Shown here in pieces: positions 1-8,364 of a stretch of 64,000 bases of DNA (position 1 is its first letter; every line of letters begins with the position of its first letter). The notes below the pieces were generated by a model. The model saw only the letters and a list, made by a program, of their open reading frames with translations, searched no databases and was not told the DNA's origin. The stretch is from an uncultured Salinimicrobium sp. (GTDB lineage: Bacteria > Bacteroidota > Bacteroidia > Flavobacteriales > Flavobacteriaceae). The position numbers and the translations under genes were made by a program. The DNA is taken from NCBI GenBank assembly GCA_946887075.1, contig CAMPKA010000010.1, positions 1-64,000 on the forward strand, read 5' to 3'.

Positions 1-50
1 GACGCCAGGTTTTCATCCTGGTAACAGGGGTTCGATTCCCCTACGGACTA
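1..50 (+). tRNA. tRNA-Glu (TTC), 5'-truncated by window edge
   Basis: This is the 3' part of a tRNA-Glu gene cut by the window start. The anticodon stem-loop (loop TTTTCAT, anticodon TTC), variable region, T-arm and 3' acceptor strand are present. It is base-for-base the same as the matching part of the complete copy at 92-163. CCA is not encoded. It forms a tandem pair with that copy, separated by 41 bp. Confidence 0.93.
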
Positions 51-91
51 CAAAAGAGCTACAGTCGGTAGCCAATTGAAATAATGAATTT

Positions 92-163
92 GGTCCGTTC
101 GTCTAGGGGTTAGGACGCCAGGTTTTCATCCTGGTAACAGGGGTTCGATTCCCCTACGGACTA
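92..163 (+). tRNA. tRNA-Glu (TTC)
   Basis: Complete 72-nt tRNA. The acceptor strands GGTCCGT and ACGGACT pair through a first G-U wobble, with discriminator A. The anticodon stem CCAGG/CCTGG closes the loop TTTTCAT, giving anticodon TTC, and the T-arm AGGGG/CCCCT closes TTCGATT. CCA is not encoded. It is the second of two tandem copies and lies 30 bp upstream of rpsT, so it may share a transcript with that gene. Confidence 0.96.
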
Positions 164-193
164 CAAAGAAGAAAGTAATTTAACAAAAGAGTA

Positions 194-442
194 ATGGCAA
201 ACCATAAGTCATCGTTGAAAAGGATTCGTAGCAGTGAGACCAAGCGTCTTCGAAACCGCTACCAGCACAAGACCACTAGAAACGCGATCAAGAAATTGCG
301 CGAGGCAGGAAAGGAAGAAGCGCAGTCTCTTTTCCCGACAGTGGTTTCCATGATCGACAAGCTGGCCAAAAAGAATATCATTCACGATAATAAGGCCTCA
401 AACCTAAAGTCTCAGCTGGCTAAACACGTAGCTGCCCTTTAG
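194..442 (+). CDS. rpsT: 30S ribosomal protein S20
   Basis: 82-residue basic protein with the S20 start [12 protein letters not shown], the conserved [10 protein letters not shown] segment, and a helical C-terminal half with many Lys and Ala residues. S20 binds 16S rRNA in the body of the 30S subunit during assembly. Length and start fit the family. It follows tandem tRNA-Glu genes and ends just before a hairpin with a T-run. No convincing promoter of its own is visible, so read-through from the tRNA genes is likely. Identification is secure. Confidence 0.97.
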   Translation: MANHKSSLKRIRSSETKRLRNRYQHKTTRNAIKKLREAGKEEAQSLFPTVVSMIDKLAKKNIIHDNKASNLKSQLAKHVAAL

Positions 443-465
443 GATACAATAGTGTTCAATTTAAG

Positions 466-497
466 ATGCCTCTTGGGAAACCGGGAGGTATTTTTTT
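466..497 (+). terminator. Intrinsic terminator of rpsT
   Basis: The arms atgcctc (466-472) and gaggtat (485-491) form a 7-bp stem with one G-U pair, and the stem runs into a tract of T residues ending at 497. It lies 24 bp after the rpsT stop. Confidence 0.8.
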
Positions 498-500
498 GTC

Positions 501-539
501 CAAAAAAAATCCGGATCTGCCCTAGAGGCTGATCCGGAT
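501..539 (-). terminator. Intrinsic terminator of rho
   Basis: A perfect 9-bp inverted repeat, atccggatc at 509-517 and gatccggat at 531-539, is followed on the minus strand by eight T residues (502-509 read in reverse). It sits about 30 bp past the rho stop and nearly abuts the opposing rpsT terminator. Confidence 0.85.
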
Positions 540-570
540 CTTATCCTTTCCTTTCCAGAAGGCTGTACTT

Positions 571-2313
571 CTACCCGTTCATCGAAATCAGGAATTCTTC
601 GTTGTTTCTGGTCTGTTTGATGCGGTCGTTGATAAATTCCATGGCCTCTACCGGATTCATATCCGCAAGATACTTTCTCATGACCCACATTCTTTGTAGC
701 GTGTTCTCGTCCAGAAGAATATCGTCACGGCGGGTACTTGAGGAGGTAAGGTCGATGGCAGGGAAAATCCTTCGGTTCGCGATCTTCCGATCCAGCTGAA
801 GTTCCATGTTACCCGTTCCCTTGAATTCTTCGAAGATGACCTCATCCATTTTAGATCCGGTCTCCGTCAATGCTGTAGCGATTATAGAAAGGGATCCGCC
901 GTTCTCGATATTCCGGGCGGCTCCAAAAAACCTTTTCGGTTTGTGTAGCGCATTTGCGTCGACTCCACCACTTAGCACCTTTCCACTTGCAGGTTGCACT
1001 GTATTATAGGCGCGGGCCAGTCTGGTAATGGAATCCAAAAGGATGACCACATCATGACCGCACTCCACCATTCTCTTTGCCTTTTCTAGAACGATGTTGG
1101 CTACCCTTACATGTTCATGGGCCTCCTTGTCGAAGGTTGAGGCGATTACCTCGCCCCTGACGTTGCGCTGCATATCGGTGACTTCTTCAGGACGCTCATC
1201 GATCAGCAGGATGATCTGATAGACCTCCGGATGATTGGCCGCAATGGCGTTGGCGATGTCCTTTAAAAGCATCGTCTTCCCCGTCTTAGGCTGGGAGACG
1301 ATCATCCCTCGTTGTCCTTTTCCTATTGGAGAGAAAAGATCGATGACCCTGGTGGAAACTGTGCTTTGTCTCTCAGCAATGTTGAATTTCTCCTGTGGAA
1401 AAAGAGGGGTAAGATGTTCAAAGGAGATTCTGTCCCTGACCACCTGAGGATCCAGTCCGTTGATCTTGTTGATCTTGATCAGGGGAAAGTACTTTTCTCC
1501 TTCTTTCGGAGGGCGTACATGCCCCAGGACAGTATCTCCCGTCTTCAGCCCGAACAGCCTGATCTGGGACTGAGAAACGTATATGTCATCGGGAGAGGAC
1601 AGGTACATGTAATCAGAGGATCTGAGAAATCCGTATCCGTCCTGCATAATGTCCAGGACACCTTCGCTTTCGATGATCGCGTCAAACTCGTAATCCGGTT
1701 CTTTATATCTATTGCGGTTATCACGGTTACCGGTGTCCCGGTTTCCGCTGTCACCCCGATTTCCGAAATCCCGGTTCCCATTGGTATCCCGGTTTCCGCT
1801 ATCCCGATTGTCTTTCTGAGACTGCGGTTTGTTTTCCTTCCTGCTGTCCTTTCTGGTATCCTTTCTGGAATCCCGCTGGTCATTTCTGGCATAGGAATCC
1901 TTGGAGGAATTCTTATGGTCTTCCCTCCGCGCAGTATTTTCCTGTTTGCGGTCCTGTTGCTCAGAGGAAGATTTCTGCTTTGTTGCCGCTTCCCTTTCCG
2001 ATTCCTTCTGATCCTGCCGGTTGGCGGGTGAGGTTTCTTTCTTTTCTTTCTGCATGCGCTGTTTCCTTGGTCTTTTTGTCGGAGCTTCCTCTTTTTTTAC
2101 CTGAGGGTTCTGATCGTCCTTTTTTACCTGAGGGTTCTGATCATCGTCAATTAGGGCTTCCTGTACTTTTTGTGGATTTGCAGCCTGATAGTCTAGAATT
2201 TTATAAACCAGGTCCAGTTTTTTCTGGGTGCGGAATTTCGGGACGCGTAGGGTTTTGGCTATCTCCTGAAGTTCAGGCAGTTTCTTCGCCTTTAGTTCTG
2301 AAATTTCAAACAT
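571..2313 (-). CDS. rho: Transcription termination factor Rho
   Basis: 580-residue hexameric RNA helicase that ends transcription at C-rich unstructured RNA. A Rho_N region (about 1-45) is followed by a low-complexity polar insertion (about 50-205), a cold-shock-type RNA-binding domain (about 215-290) and the RecA-like ATPase. The ATPase carries Walker A QPKTGKT (341-347), the Walker B region [17 protein letters not shown] (from 421), and the Q- and R-loop region. Core Rho is about 420 residues; the excess is the insertion, which contains a duplicated DDQNPQVKK unit and many NRD/SGNRD units. Such insertions are known in Bacteroidota Rho. An inverted repeat AGGTTA-N3-TAACCT lies just upstream (2344-2358). 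Confidence 0.97.
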   Translation of the reverse strand: MFEISELKAKKLPELQEIAKTLRVPKFRTQKKLDLVYKILDYQAANPQKVQEALIDDDQNPQVKKDDQNPQVKKEEAPTKRPRKQRMQKEKKETSPANRQDQKESEREAATKQKSSSEQQDRKQENTARREDHKNSSKDSYARNDQRDSRKDTRKDSRKENKPQSQKDNRDSGNRDTNGNRDFGNRGDSGNRDTGNRDNRNRYKEPDYEFDAIIESEGVLDIMQDGYGFLRSSDYMYLSSPDDIYVSQSQIRLFGLKTGDTVLGHVRPPKEGEKYFPLIKINKINGLDPQVVRDRISFEHLTPLFPQEKFNIAERQSTVSTRVIDLFSPIGKGQRGMIVSQPKTGKTMLLKDIANAIAANHPEVYQIILLIDERPEEVTDMQRNVRGEVIASTFDKEAHEHVRVANIVLEKAKRMVECGHDVVILLDSITRLARAYNTVQPASGKVLSGGVDANALHKPKRFFGAARNIENGGSLSIIATALTETGSKMDEVIFEEFKGTGNMELQLDRKIANRRIFPAIDLTSSSTRRDDILLDENTLQRMWVMRKYLADMNPVEAMEFINDRIKQTRNNEEFLISMNG

Positions 2314-2484
2314 GTATGGTATTGGATAATTGGTTTTTTCTTTAGGTTAGCTTAACCTTCTCGAGGAAGAATCGAAAAAAAATATGGAGTTTCTAAGTAA
2401 CCTTTGTTGAAACGGTTACGCTTCGATACTGCAATAATACGACATTATTTCAATATTTAAATGTGGAAACTTAAAAGAATATTT

Positions 2485-2492
2485 TATTTTTG
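2485..2492 (+). promoter_or_regulatory. Putative -7 promoter element of the DUF4293 gene
   Basis: TATTTTTG matches the Bacteroidota -7 consensus TAnnTTTG and lies 18 bp before the ATG at 2511. No good -33 TTTG is seen. Confidence 0.5.
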
Positions 2493-2510
2493 TGCCTCCA
2501 AGGAAAACCG

Positions 2511-2921
2511 ATGTTGCAAAGAATTCAGACCGTTTATCTCCTGCTTGCCGCCTTGTGCAGCGCCGGACTGATCTTTCTGCTTCCTCTCGGATCAGGTCCG
2601 GAGGGTGCGGCTGTTTTTGCGGTTGATATTCTTGCTGTATTCACAGCTTTCATCGCCTCAGCGGTGCTTTCCCTGGTGAGTTTATGTTTGTATCGCAATA
2701 GAAAGCTTCAGTTTGTCCTGGGGCGACTCAATATCATATTGAACTTTGTTTTACTAGGAGTATTCGTTTATTGGTCCCTAAATGTATCTGGAGAGCGTTT
2801 GATCTCGGAGAAAGGTATTGGGATGCTGATTCCTGTAATTTCTATCGTTTTTTTAGTGTTGGCCAATAAGGCCATCAAAAGGGATGAGGATCTTGTAAAA
2901 TCTGTGGACCGTTTGCGATAA
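2511..2921 (+). CDS. DUF4293 family membrane protein
   Basis: 136-residue hydrophobic protein starting MLQRIQTVYLLL, the usual N-terminus of DUF4293 proteins of Bacteroidota. Four transmembrane helices are evident (about 5-24, 37-58, 68-89, 103-120), followed by a short charged tail. The family function is unknown. I chose ATG 2511 over an upstream in-frame TTG at 2490 because that codon overlaps the promoter element, an AAGGAAAA stretch precedes 2511, and family members start this way. The DUF4293 gene is often next to rho, as here, where it is divergent from it. A terminator hairpin follows. Confidence 0.85.
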   Translation: MLQRIQTVYLLLAALCSAGLIFLLPLGSGPEGAAVFAVDILAVFTAFIASAVLSLVSLCLYRNRKLQFVLGRLNIILNFVLLGVFVYWSLNVSGERLISEKGIGMLIPVISIVFLVLANKAIKRDEDLVKSVDRLR

Positions 2922-2952
2922 ACCTTTCATCTTAGTAGTATTAGTGCGTAAG

Positions 2953-2978
2953 ACCCGGGGTAATTACTCCGGGTTTTT
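2953..2978 (+). terminator. Intrinsic terminator after the DUF4293 gene
   Basis: The sequence acccgg...ccgggt at 2953-2974 is a near-perfect palindrome (one G-U pair) followed by TTTTT. It lies between the DUF4293 gene and the convergent phosphodiesterase gene. Confidence 0.8.
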
Positions 2979-2981
2979 GCG

Positions 2982-3485
2982 TTAAGGATTCCTGCTTTTT
3001 CTCAGTTCGATTGCCTCGAGGTCCTTGATCTCTGCCGCATCGATGCTGAACCTGAGCATGGTCCTCACCCTGTGGAATCCCTGCAGACCGGCGGCTCCCG
3101 GGTTCATATGCAGCAGCCCAAGTTTTTTGTCCGGCATCACTTTCAGGATATGGGAGTGTCCCGAAATAAATAGTCCTGGGGGTTGTGCATTGATCTCTTC
3201 TCTCACCTCTGTTGAATACCGACCTGGATATCCGCCGATGTGGGTCATCCAGACCTGCATCCCTTCACACTGAAATTTCTGGTGAAGCGGAAATTCCTGT
3301 CGGAGCTCCTTTCCGTCTATGTTCCCGTAGACGGCCCGAAAGCTACCGGTTTCCTTGAGCCGGTCGCTCACTGCAGTGGTGCCGATGTCTCCGGCGTGCC
3401 AGATCTCATCCGCCTGGGCAGCGTATTTGAGAATGCGGTCATCGAGATATCCATGGGTATCGCTTAGCAGGAGGATCTTCTTCAT
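2982..3485 (-). CDS. YfcE/MJ0936-type metallophosphoesterase
   Basis: 167-residue calcineurin-like phosphoesterase. Metal-ligand motifs occur in order: SDTHGY near the N-terminus, HAGDIG, GNIDG, then TH near the middle and SGHSH, followed by NPGAAG. These fit small cytoplasmic phosphodiesterases of the YfcE family, which hydrolyse model phosphodiesters; the natural substrate is unclear. The reading frame is open further upstream, but ATG 3485 begins the family-typical MKKILLLSDTHG and the upstream part would run into the truA promoter. It is divergent from truA. Confidence 0.9.
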   Translation of the reverse strand: MKKILLLSDTHGYLDDRILKYAAQADEIWHAGDIGTTAVSDRLKETGSFRAVYGNIDGKELRQEFPLHQKFQCEGMQVWMTHIGGYPGRYSTEVREEINAQPPGLFISGHSHILKVMPDKKLGLLHMNPGAAGLQGFHRVRTMLRFSIDAAEIKDLEAIELRKSRNP

Positions 3486-3538
3486 TAGAGACGTGATTTT
3501 CGTTTCATCCCGAGCGCGGCTGAATTGCTCCGAATGCC

Positions 3539-3546
3539 TATCTTTG
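3539..3546 (+). promoter_or_regulatory. Putative -7 promoter element of truA
   Basis: TATCTTTG matches TAnnTTTG and lies about 26 bp upstream of the TTG start of truA, inside the 87-bp divergent gap. Confidence 0.5.
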
Positions 3547-3572
3547 TTTCTTTGTAAAATTAAAGATTTAGG

Positions 3573-4313
3573 TTGAGATATTTCTTCGAGCTGTCTTACA
3601 GGGGAAAGGCATACCACGGCTGGCAGCGTCAGCCTAATGCCCTTTCTGTTCAGGAGGTTGTCGAGCAAGCCCTGGCAACCTTGCTACAGCGCGAAGTGGA
3701 GATAACGGGTGCGGGAAGGACTGATACGGGGGTACACGCCAGGCAGATTTTTGCTCATGCAGATCTGGAAGCGGATGTGGATTCCCATTTTCTGTTCAGG
3801 CTGAACCGGCTGTTGCCTCTGGACGTGGCTGCTCACGCTATTAGACGGGTGCATGAAAATGCCCACGCCCGGTTCGATGCGGTTTCACGAACATATGAAT
3901 ATCATATCACCCAAACAAAGGACGTATTTGCGATAGAAACCGCCTATCACTTGGAGCGGAATCTTAATCTTGCTGCGATGAATCAGGCAGCTGGAATCCT
4001 GATGGAATATGATAGCTTTAAAAGCTTCTCCAGATCGCGGACTGATGTCAGGACGTTCGACTGCAGAATTCAGGAAGCCCATTGGGAAAAGAAGGGTTCC
4101 CGGCTTGTCTTCAAGATTACCGCGGACCGGTTTCTCCGGAATATGGTCCGGGCAGTGGTGGGAACCTTGTTGGAGATCGGTCTTGGGAGAACCAAGCCTG
4201 AAGAGATCAGGGAGATCATTACCAGTGAGGACAGGAGCAGGGCTGGGGCCTCAGTCCCGGCACATGGGCTTTTTTTGACAAATGTGGAATATCCTAAAAG
4301 CATTTTCTATTAA
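3573..4313 (+). CDS. truA: tRNA pseudouridine(38-40) synthase TruA
   Basis: 246-residue TruA, which isomerises uridines 38-40 in the anticodon stem of many tRNAs. The catalytic Asp is D51 in GRTDTGVHA, and other family blocks are present (LSYRGKAYHGWQRQ, SRTYEYH, RFLRNMVRAVVGTLLEIG). The apparent start is TTG at 3573; no in-frame ATG fits, and the sequence from this TTG matches the conserved beginning of the family. The stop TAA overlaps the ATG of the ABC exporter (TAATG), so the two are probably translationally coupled. Confidence 0.95.
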   Translation: MRYFFELSYRGKAYHGWQRQPNALSVQEVVEQALATLLQREVEITGAGRTDTGVHARQIFAHADLEADVDSHFLFRLNRLLPLDVAAHAIRRVHENAHARFDAVSRTYEYHITQTKDVFAIETAYHLERNLNLAAMNQAAGILMEYDSFKSFSRSRTDVRTFDCRIQEAHWEKKGSRLVFKITADRFLRNMVRAVVGTLLEIGLGRTKPEEIREIITSEDRSRAGASVPAHGLFLTNVEYPKSIFY

Positions 4314-6079
4314 TGGCATCATCTACAGGAAAGGCGTTTGATTTCAAGTTGTTCGGGAGGCTCCTGGAGTATACCCGCGCCTATAGGTGGACTTTTTATT
4401 TTGTAGCCATAGCAGCTATACTGCTTTCCTTCTTTGCCGTTCTGCGTCCCTATCTATTGCAGGTAACCATCGACGATTCCATCGTCCCTCAGGACAATGA
4501 CCAGTTGTTGTTTTACATCCTGGTGATGACGGGAGTATTGTTGCTGGAGGTCATTTTCCAGTTCTGCTTTATTTATTTTGCTAACTGGCTTGGCCAGGAG
4601 GTAATCCGGGACCTGCGTGTCAATCTGTTTGAGCATATGCTCGGGTTCAAGATGAAGTATTTCGACAATTCAGCGGTCGGAAGACTGGTCACCAGAGCGG
4701 TTAGTGACATTGAGACTATTGCCAGTATATTCAGCCAGGGCCTTTTTATGATCATCAGCGACCTGCTAAAGATGGTTGTGGTTTTGGGTTTCATGTTCTA
4801 CCAGAGCTGGAGACTGACACTTCTGGTGCTGGTCGTACTTCCCTTCATCCTGTATGCCACCCGGGTATTTCAACAGAAGATGAAATTGGCCTTTGAAGAG
4901 GTTCGAACACAAGTGGCCAATCTGAACACATTCGTCCAGGAGCGGATAACGGGAATGAAGATCGTTCAGATTTTCAGCCGGGAAGATATCGAATACGAGA
5001 AGTTCAAGGTGATCAATGACAAGCACAGAAAAGGCTGGATCAAAACCGTCTGGTACAACTCCATTTTTTTTCCGATAGCGGAGATGTCCACCTCCATCAC
5101 CATCGGGCTGCTTGTATGGTATGGCGGGTTACGAGTAATGGCAGGCAGTGAGACGATCACCCTCGGGGTTATCGTGGCCTTCATCGAATTGAGCCAGATG
5201 CTTTTCAGGCCCCTTCGGCAGATCGCGGACAAGTTCAATACCTTGCAGATGGGAATGGTTGCAGCCCACCGGGTTTTCGGAATACTGGATACCCAGGCAT
5301 CTATTGCCGATAACGGGAAAATAGAGGTGGACCATCTTAAGGGGAAGATTTCTTTTGAGGAGGTTGGTTTCGGGTACGTCGAAAATGAGGAGGTGCTGAA
5401 GGGAATTTCCTTTGAGGCAGAGCCTGGAGAGACCGTGGCCATAGTTGGCGCTACCGGGGCGGGTAAATCTACGATTATTAATCTGCTCAACAGATCATAT
5501 GAGATCGGATCAGGACGGATTCTGATTGATGGCATAGACATCAGGGAAATCACCCTCAGGAGCCTGAGAAACCAGATTGCCATTGTCTTGCAGGACGTCT
5601 TCCTCTTCGCTGACACCATAATGAGTAACATTACGTTGAACAACAACGGCGTTACCAGGGAGTCCGTTATCACGGCAGCCAAGGAGATTGGCGTCCACGA
5701 CTTTATCAGTAGCCTTCCCGCGGGCTATGATTACAATGTAAAGGAAAGAGGGGTGATGTTGTCTTCCGGCCAGCGCCAGTTAATCGCGTTTCTCAGAGCC
5801 TATGTGAGTAAACCCAGTATTTTGGTACTGGATGAGGCCACCTCTTCCATTGATTCCTATAGCGAACACCTTATACAGAAAGCCACCGAAAAGATCACAA
5901 AGGGAAGGACTTCCATAGTGATCGCTCACAGGCTGGCGACGGTCAAAAAGGCGGACAAGATCATCGTTCTTGATGCCGGACGTATCATGGAAATCGGTAC
6001 CCATAGGGAATTGCTTAAACGGGAGAACGGGTACTATAAAAAACTTTATGAGGTACAATTCATGGCTGAGGAAGCTTAG
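4313..6079 (+). CDS. ABC exporter, fused permease and ATPase (MdlB/MsbA type)
   Basis: 588-residue half-transporter with an N-terminal six-helix type IV permease domain (about 1-320) and a C-terminal nucleotide-binding domain. The ATPase has Walker A GATGAGKST (about 380), a Q-loop in VLQDVFLFADT, a signature in the variant form LSSGQRQL, Walker B ILVLDEATSSID and switch His in IAHRLAT. It would work as a homodimer or heterodimer in the inner membrane and export a lipid or drug-like substrate; the substrate cannot be read from sequence. The first base of its ATG is the last base of the truA stop. Its end overlaps cdaA by 4 bp. Confidence 0.93.
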   Translation: MASSTGKAFDFKLFGRLLEYTRAYRWTFYFVAIAAILLSFFAVLRPYLLQVTIDDSIVPQDNDQLLFYILVMTGVLLLEVIFQFCFIYFANWLGQEVIRDLRVNLFEHMLGFKMKYFDNSAVGRLVTRAVSDIETIASIFSQGLFMIISDLLKMVVVLGFMFYQSWRLTLLVLVVLPFILYATRVFQQKMKLAFEEVRTQVANLNTFVQERITGMKIVQIFSREDIEYEKFKVINDKHRKGWIKTVWYNSIFFPIAEMSTSITIGLLVWYGGLRVMAGSETITLGVIVAFIELSQMLFRPLRQIADKFNTLQMGMVAAHRVFGILDTQASIADNGKIEVDHLKGKISFEEVGFGYVENEEVLKGISFEAEPGETVAIVGATGAGKSTIINLLNRSYEIGSGRILIDGIDIREITLRSLRNQIAIVLQDVFLFADTIMSNITLNNNGVTRESVITAAKEIGVHDFISSLPAGYDYNVKERGVMLSSGQRQLIAFLRAYVSKPSILVLDEATSSIDSYSEHLIQKATEKITKGRTSIVIAHRLATVKKADKIIVLDAGRIMEIGTHRELLKRENGYYKKLYEVQFMAEEA

Positions 6080-6849
6080 ACCAAATCGGCCTTTAATTTT
6101 TGGATGAGGTCTTCCCCTCCCTCGTGGATGATGAACTCTCCATCTTTGATATAGGAGATCTGGCCGGTTTCTTCGCTGACTACCAGGGCCAGGGCATCTG
6201 TCTTTTCGGTAATCCCTACGGCGGCACGGTGCCGCAGGCCGAACCGAAGCGGAATGTGCCTGTCATTGGATACCGGCAGGACCACCCGGGTTGCTGTGAT
6301 ATGATTGTCCTCTATGATCATGGCTCCATCGTGAAGGATGCTGTTTTTGTAGAAGATCGCTTCTATAATGGGTTGATTGACCTGGATCTTCATGGAGTCC
6401 CCTGAGTTCTTTACAAAGTCCAGGCTGGTGCTTTTCTGAATGACGATCAGGGCTCCGGTATTGGTCCGGCCCATGTTCTCACATGCCTTCACAATAGCCT
6501 CGACATCATTGGGGGTTTCCAGATCATCCTTGATCAGTTTGAGGGTCTGGAGAAATCTCCTTCTTCTGGCGAAGTTTGTGGAACCGATCATCAAAAGGAA
6601 CTTTCTGATCTCCTGCTGAAAGACTACGATCAAGGCGAACATTCCCACCCCGATGAATTCCCCCAGCACATTGCTCAACATCTCCATCTGGAGCAGCTGG
6701 GTGATCTTCCAGGCAAAATAAATAATTACAATGCCTATAAAAATGTTTACCGCTACAGTCCCTTTAACCAGCTTATAGATATAATAAAGGAGAGCAGCAA
6801 TGAATACAATATCGAGAATGTCGAGAATACCAAGATCTAGGAATTCCAA
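6076..6849 (-). CDS. cdaA: Diadenylate cyclase CdaA (c-di-AMP synthase)
   Basis: 257-residue membrane-anchored diadenylate cyclase that condenses two ATP into c-di-AMP. Three N-terminal helices lie at about 8-27, 31-50 and 63-78. The DAC domain follows, with the DGA motif at 174-176 and RHR at 206-208, both needed for catalysis. Length and layout fit the CdaA/YbbP family. It lies 37 bp downstream of folP on the same strand, so the two are probably one operon. It overlaps the ABC exporter gene tail to tail. Confidence 0.96.
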   Translation of the reverse strand: MEFLDLGILDILDIVFIAALLYYIYKLVKGTVAVNIFIGIVIIYFAWKITQLLQMEMLSNVLGEFIGVGMFALIVVFQQEIRKFLLMIGSTNFARRRRFLQTLKLIKDDLETPNDVEAIVKACENMGRTNTGALIVIQKSTSLDFVKNSGDSMKIQVNQPIIEAIFYKNSILHDGAMIIEDNHITATRVVLPVSNDRHIPLRFGLRHRAAVGITEKTDALALVVSEETGQISYIKDGEFIIHEGGEDLIQKLKADLV

Positions 6850-6886
6850 AGTAGGTTTGCTTTTTCGTAAATGTAGAAATTTAAAT

Positions 6887-7711
6887 CTAGTTTTTCAGGT
6901 GCGACAACAATTTCACGCATTCCACTGCCTCCCGCACGTCGTGCACCCGGAGGATATTCGCTCCTTTGGTCAGGGAGAGGGTGTTCAAAACACTGGTTCC
7001 GTTGAGGGCTTCTTCCGGCCCCGTTCCAAGGGTCTTATAGATCATGGATTTCCTGGATAATCCGCACAAGAGAGGTAATTCGAGGATCCCGAAGAGCTCG
7101 AGATGGGAGAGGAGTTCAAAGTTCTGGCGGATGGTCTTGGAAAAGCCGAAACCGGGATCGATAATCAGATCGTTGATTCCTGCGTTCCGGGCTGCAAGAA
7201 TTTTTTGGGAAAAATAGTAGAGGATGTCCTGTAGGAGATTCTGGTAATCGGTCTGTTCCTTCATGTTCTGAGGAGTTCCCTTCATATGCATCATGATGTA
7301 CGGGACCTGTAGTTCAGCTACTGAAGGGATCATCCCGGGATCCAGGTTTCCGGCCGATATATCGTTCACCATGGCAGCACCGGCGGTGACTGCTTCTCTG
7401 GCGATCCTGCTGCGAAAGGTGTCGACGGAAAGTATCGCCGATGGAAATTCCCGAAGGATTGCCTCTACCACGGGCATGAGCCTTGCGAGTTCGGTCTCCT
7501 CGGTAATGTCCGTGGCTCCTGGCCTGCTGCTATAGGCGCCGACATCGATGAAATCCGCACCTTCTTTCAGCATTTGTTCCGCATGTGTCAGCCGCTGGCT
7601 AAGGCTGTGCTTTCTGCCACCATCATAGAAGGAGTCGGGGGTAATGTTCAGAATGCCCATGATCCTGGGTTGTTCCAGATCCACTAATTGACCTTTACAG
7701 TTAATATACAT
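6887..7711 (-). CDS. folP: Dihydropteroate synthase
   Basis: 274-residue TIM-barrel enzyme joining p-aminobenzoate to 6-hydroxymethyl-7,8-dihydropterin diphosphate in folate synthesis. The conserved blocks GILNITPDSFYDGGR, DVGAYSSRPGA, LSVDTFRS, MVNDISAG, IDPGFGFSKT and SRKSMI are all visible. It is first in a folP-cdaA pair and divergent from the DUF1599 gene. Confidence 0.97.
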   Translation of the reverse strand: MYINCKGQLVDLEQPRIMGILNITPDSFYDGGRKHSLSQRLTHAEQMLKEGADFIDVGAYSSRPGATDITEETELARLMPVVEAILREFPSAILSVDTFRSRIAREAVTAGAAMVNDISAGNLDPGMIPSVAELQVPYIMMHMKGTPQNMKEQTDYQNLLQDILYYFSQKILAARNAGINDLIIDPGFGFSKTIRQNFELLSHLELFGILELPLLCGLSRKSMIYKTLGTGPEEALNGTSVLNTLSLTKGANILRVHDVREAVECVKLLSHLKN

Positions 7712-7743
7712 GCGGAAAAAATCGATTTTTTGACTGGAAAAAT

Positions 7744-7751
7744 TAACTTTG
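7744..7751 (+). promoter_or_regulatory. Putative -7 promoter element of the DUF1599 gene
   Basis: TAACTTTG matches TAnnTTTG and lies 48 bp before the ATG at 7800, in the gap between divergent folP and DUF1599 genes. Confidence 0.5.
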
Positions 7752-7799
7752 GGAAAAATGATTGAATTTTAGCGAAAATTACGCAATTTCCCCCTTCCG

Positions 7800-8357
7800 A
7801 TGAAAAAGACTTCCGATCAATACGATGCGGTGATCGCGCAGTGCAGGATGCTGTTTGTTCAAAAGATGAAAGATTATGGTTGTGCCTGGCGCATCCTGAG
7901 GCTCCCTTCCCTGACGGACCAGATCTTTATCAAAGCCCAGCGGATCAGAGGACTTCAGGAAAAGGGATTTTCCCGTGTGGCGGAAGGTGAAACACCTGAG
8001 TTTGTAGGAATTGTCAATTATTGTATCATGGCTCTGATACAGCTTGAAAAAGGTGTTGCAGAACAACCGGATCTTTCCCCGGAAGAGGTCACGGAGCTGT
8101 ATGACAGGTCCGTAGCCAGGACGAAAGCGCTGATGGAGGACAAGAATCATGACTACGGAGAGGCCTGGCGTGAAATGAGGGTGAGCTCCCTCACAGATCT
8201 GATCCTGCAAAAGCTTCTCAGGATCAAACAGATCGAGGACAACAAAGGGGCAACACTGGTCAGCGAGGGAATTGCAGCGAATTACGAGGATATGATCAAT
8301 TACGCTGTCTTTGCTTTAATACGTCTTGAAGAGCAAATGGAATCTGGTTCAAAATAA
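7800..8357 (+). CDS. DUF1599 domain protein (two repeats)
   Basis: 185-residue protein made of two related halves. Each half has a K/HDYG-x-AWR motif (KMKDYGCAWRILR near 25 and KNHDYGEAWREMR near 118), then SLTDxI, a run of basic residues and a C-terminal hydrophobic helix (IVNYCIMALIQLE and MINYAVFALIRLE). The biochemical role of DUF1599 is unknown to me. The gene order folP / DUF1599 / BT_3928-like / tpiA is common in Bacteroidota. It is 7 bp ahead of the next gene, so co-transcription is likely. Confidence 0.88.
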   Translation: MKKTSDQYDAVIAQCRMLFVQKMKDYGCAWRILRLPSLTDQIFIKAQRIRGLQEKGFSRVAEGETPEFVGIVNYCIMALIQLEKGVAEQPDLSPEEVTELYDRSVARTKALMEDKNHDYGEAWREMRVSSLTDLILQKLLRIKQIEDNKGATLVSEGIAANYEDMINYAVFALIRLEEQMESGSK

Positions 8358-8364
8358 TAATATC

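Noticed and set aside
1713..1810. CRISPR-like or satellite array
   Set aside because: The repeats are in frame within rho and encode the NRD-rich insertion; spacing is irregular.
1312..2031. Long plus-strand ORF (239 codons) across rho
   Set aside because: Antisense shadow of the rho gene; its length comes from the repeated Asn/Arg/Asp codons of the insertion, and it has no family features.
4966..5682. 238-codon minus-strand ORF inside the ABC exporter gene
   Set aside because: Antisense to a strongly conserved ABC ATPase; no recognisable domain.
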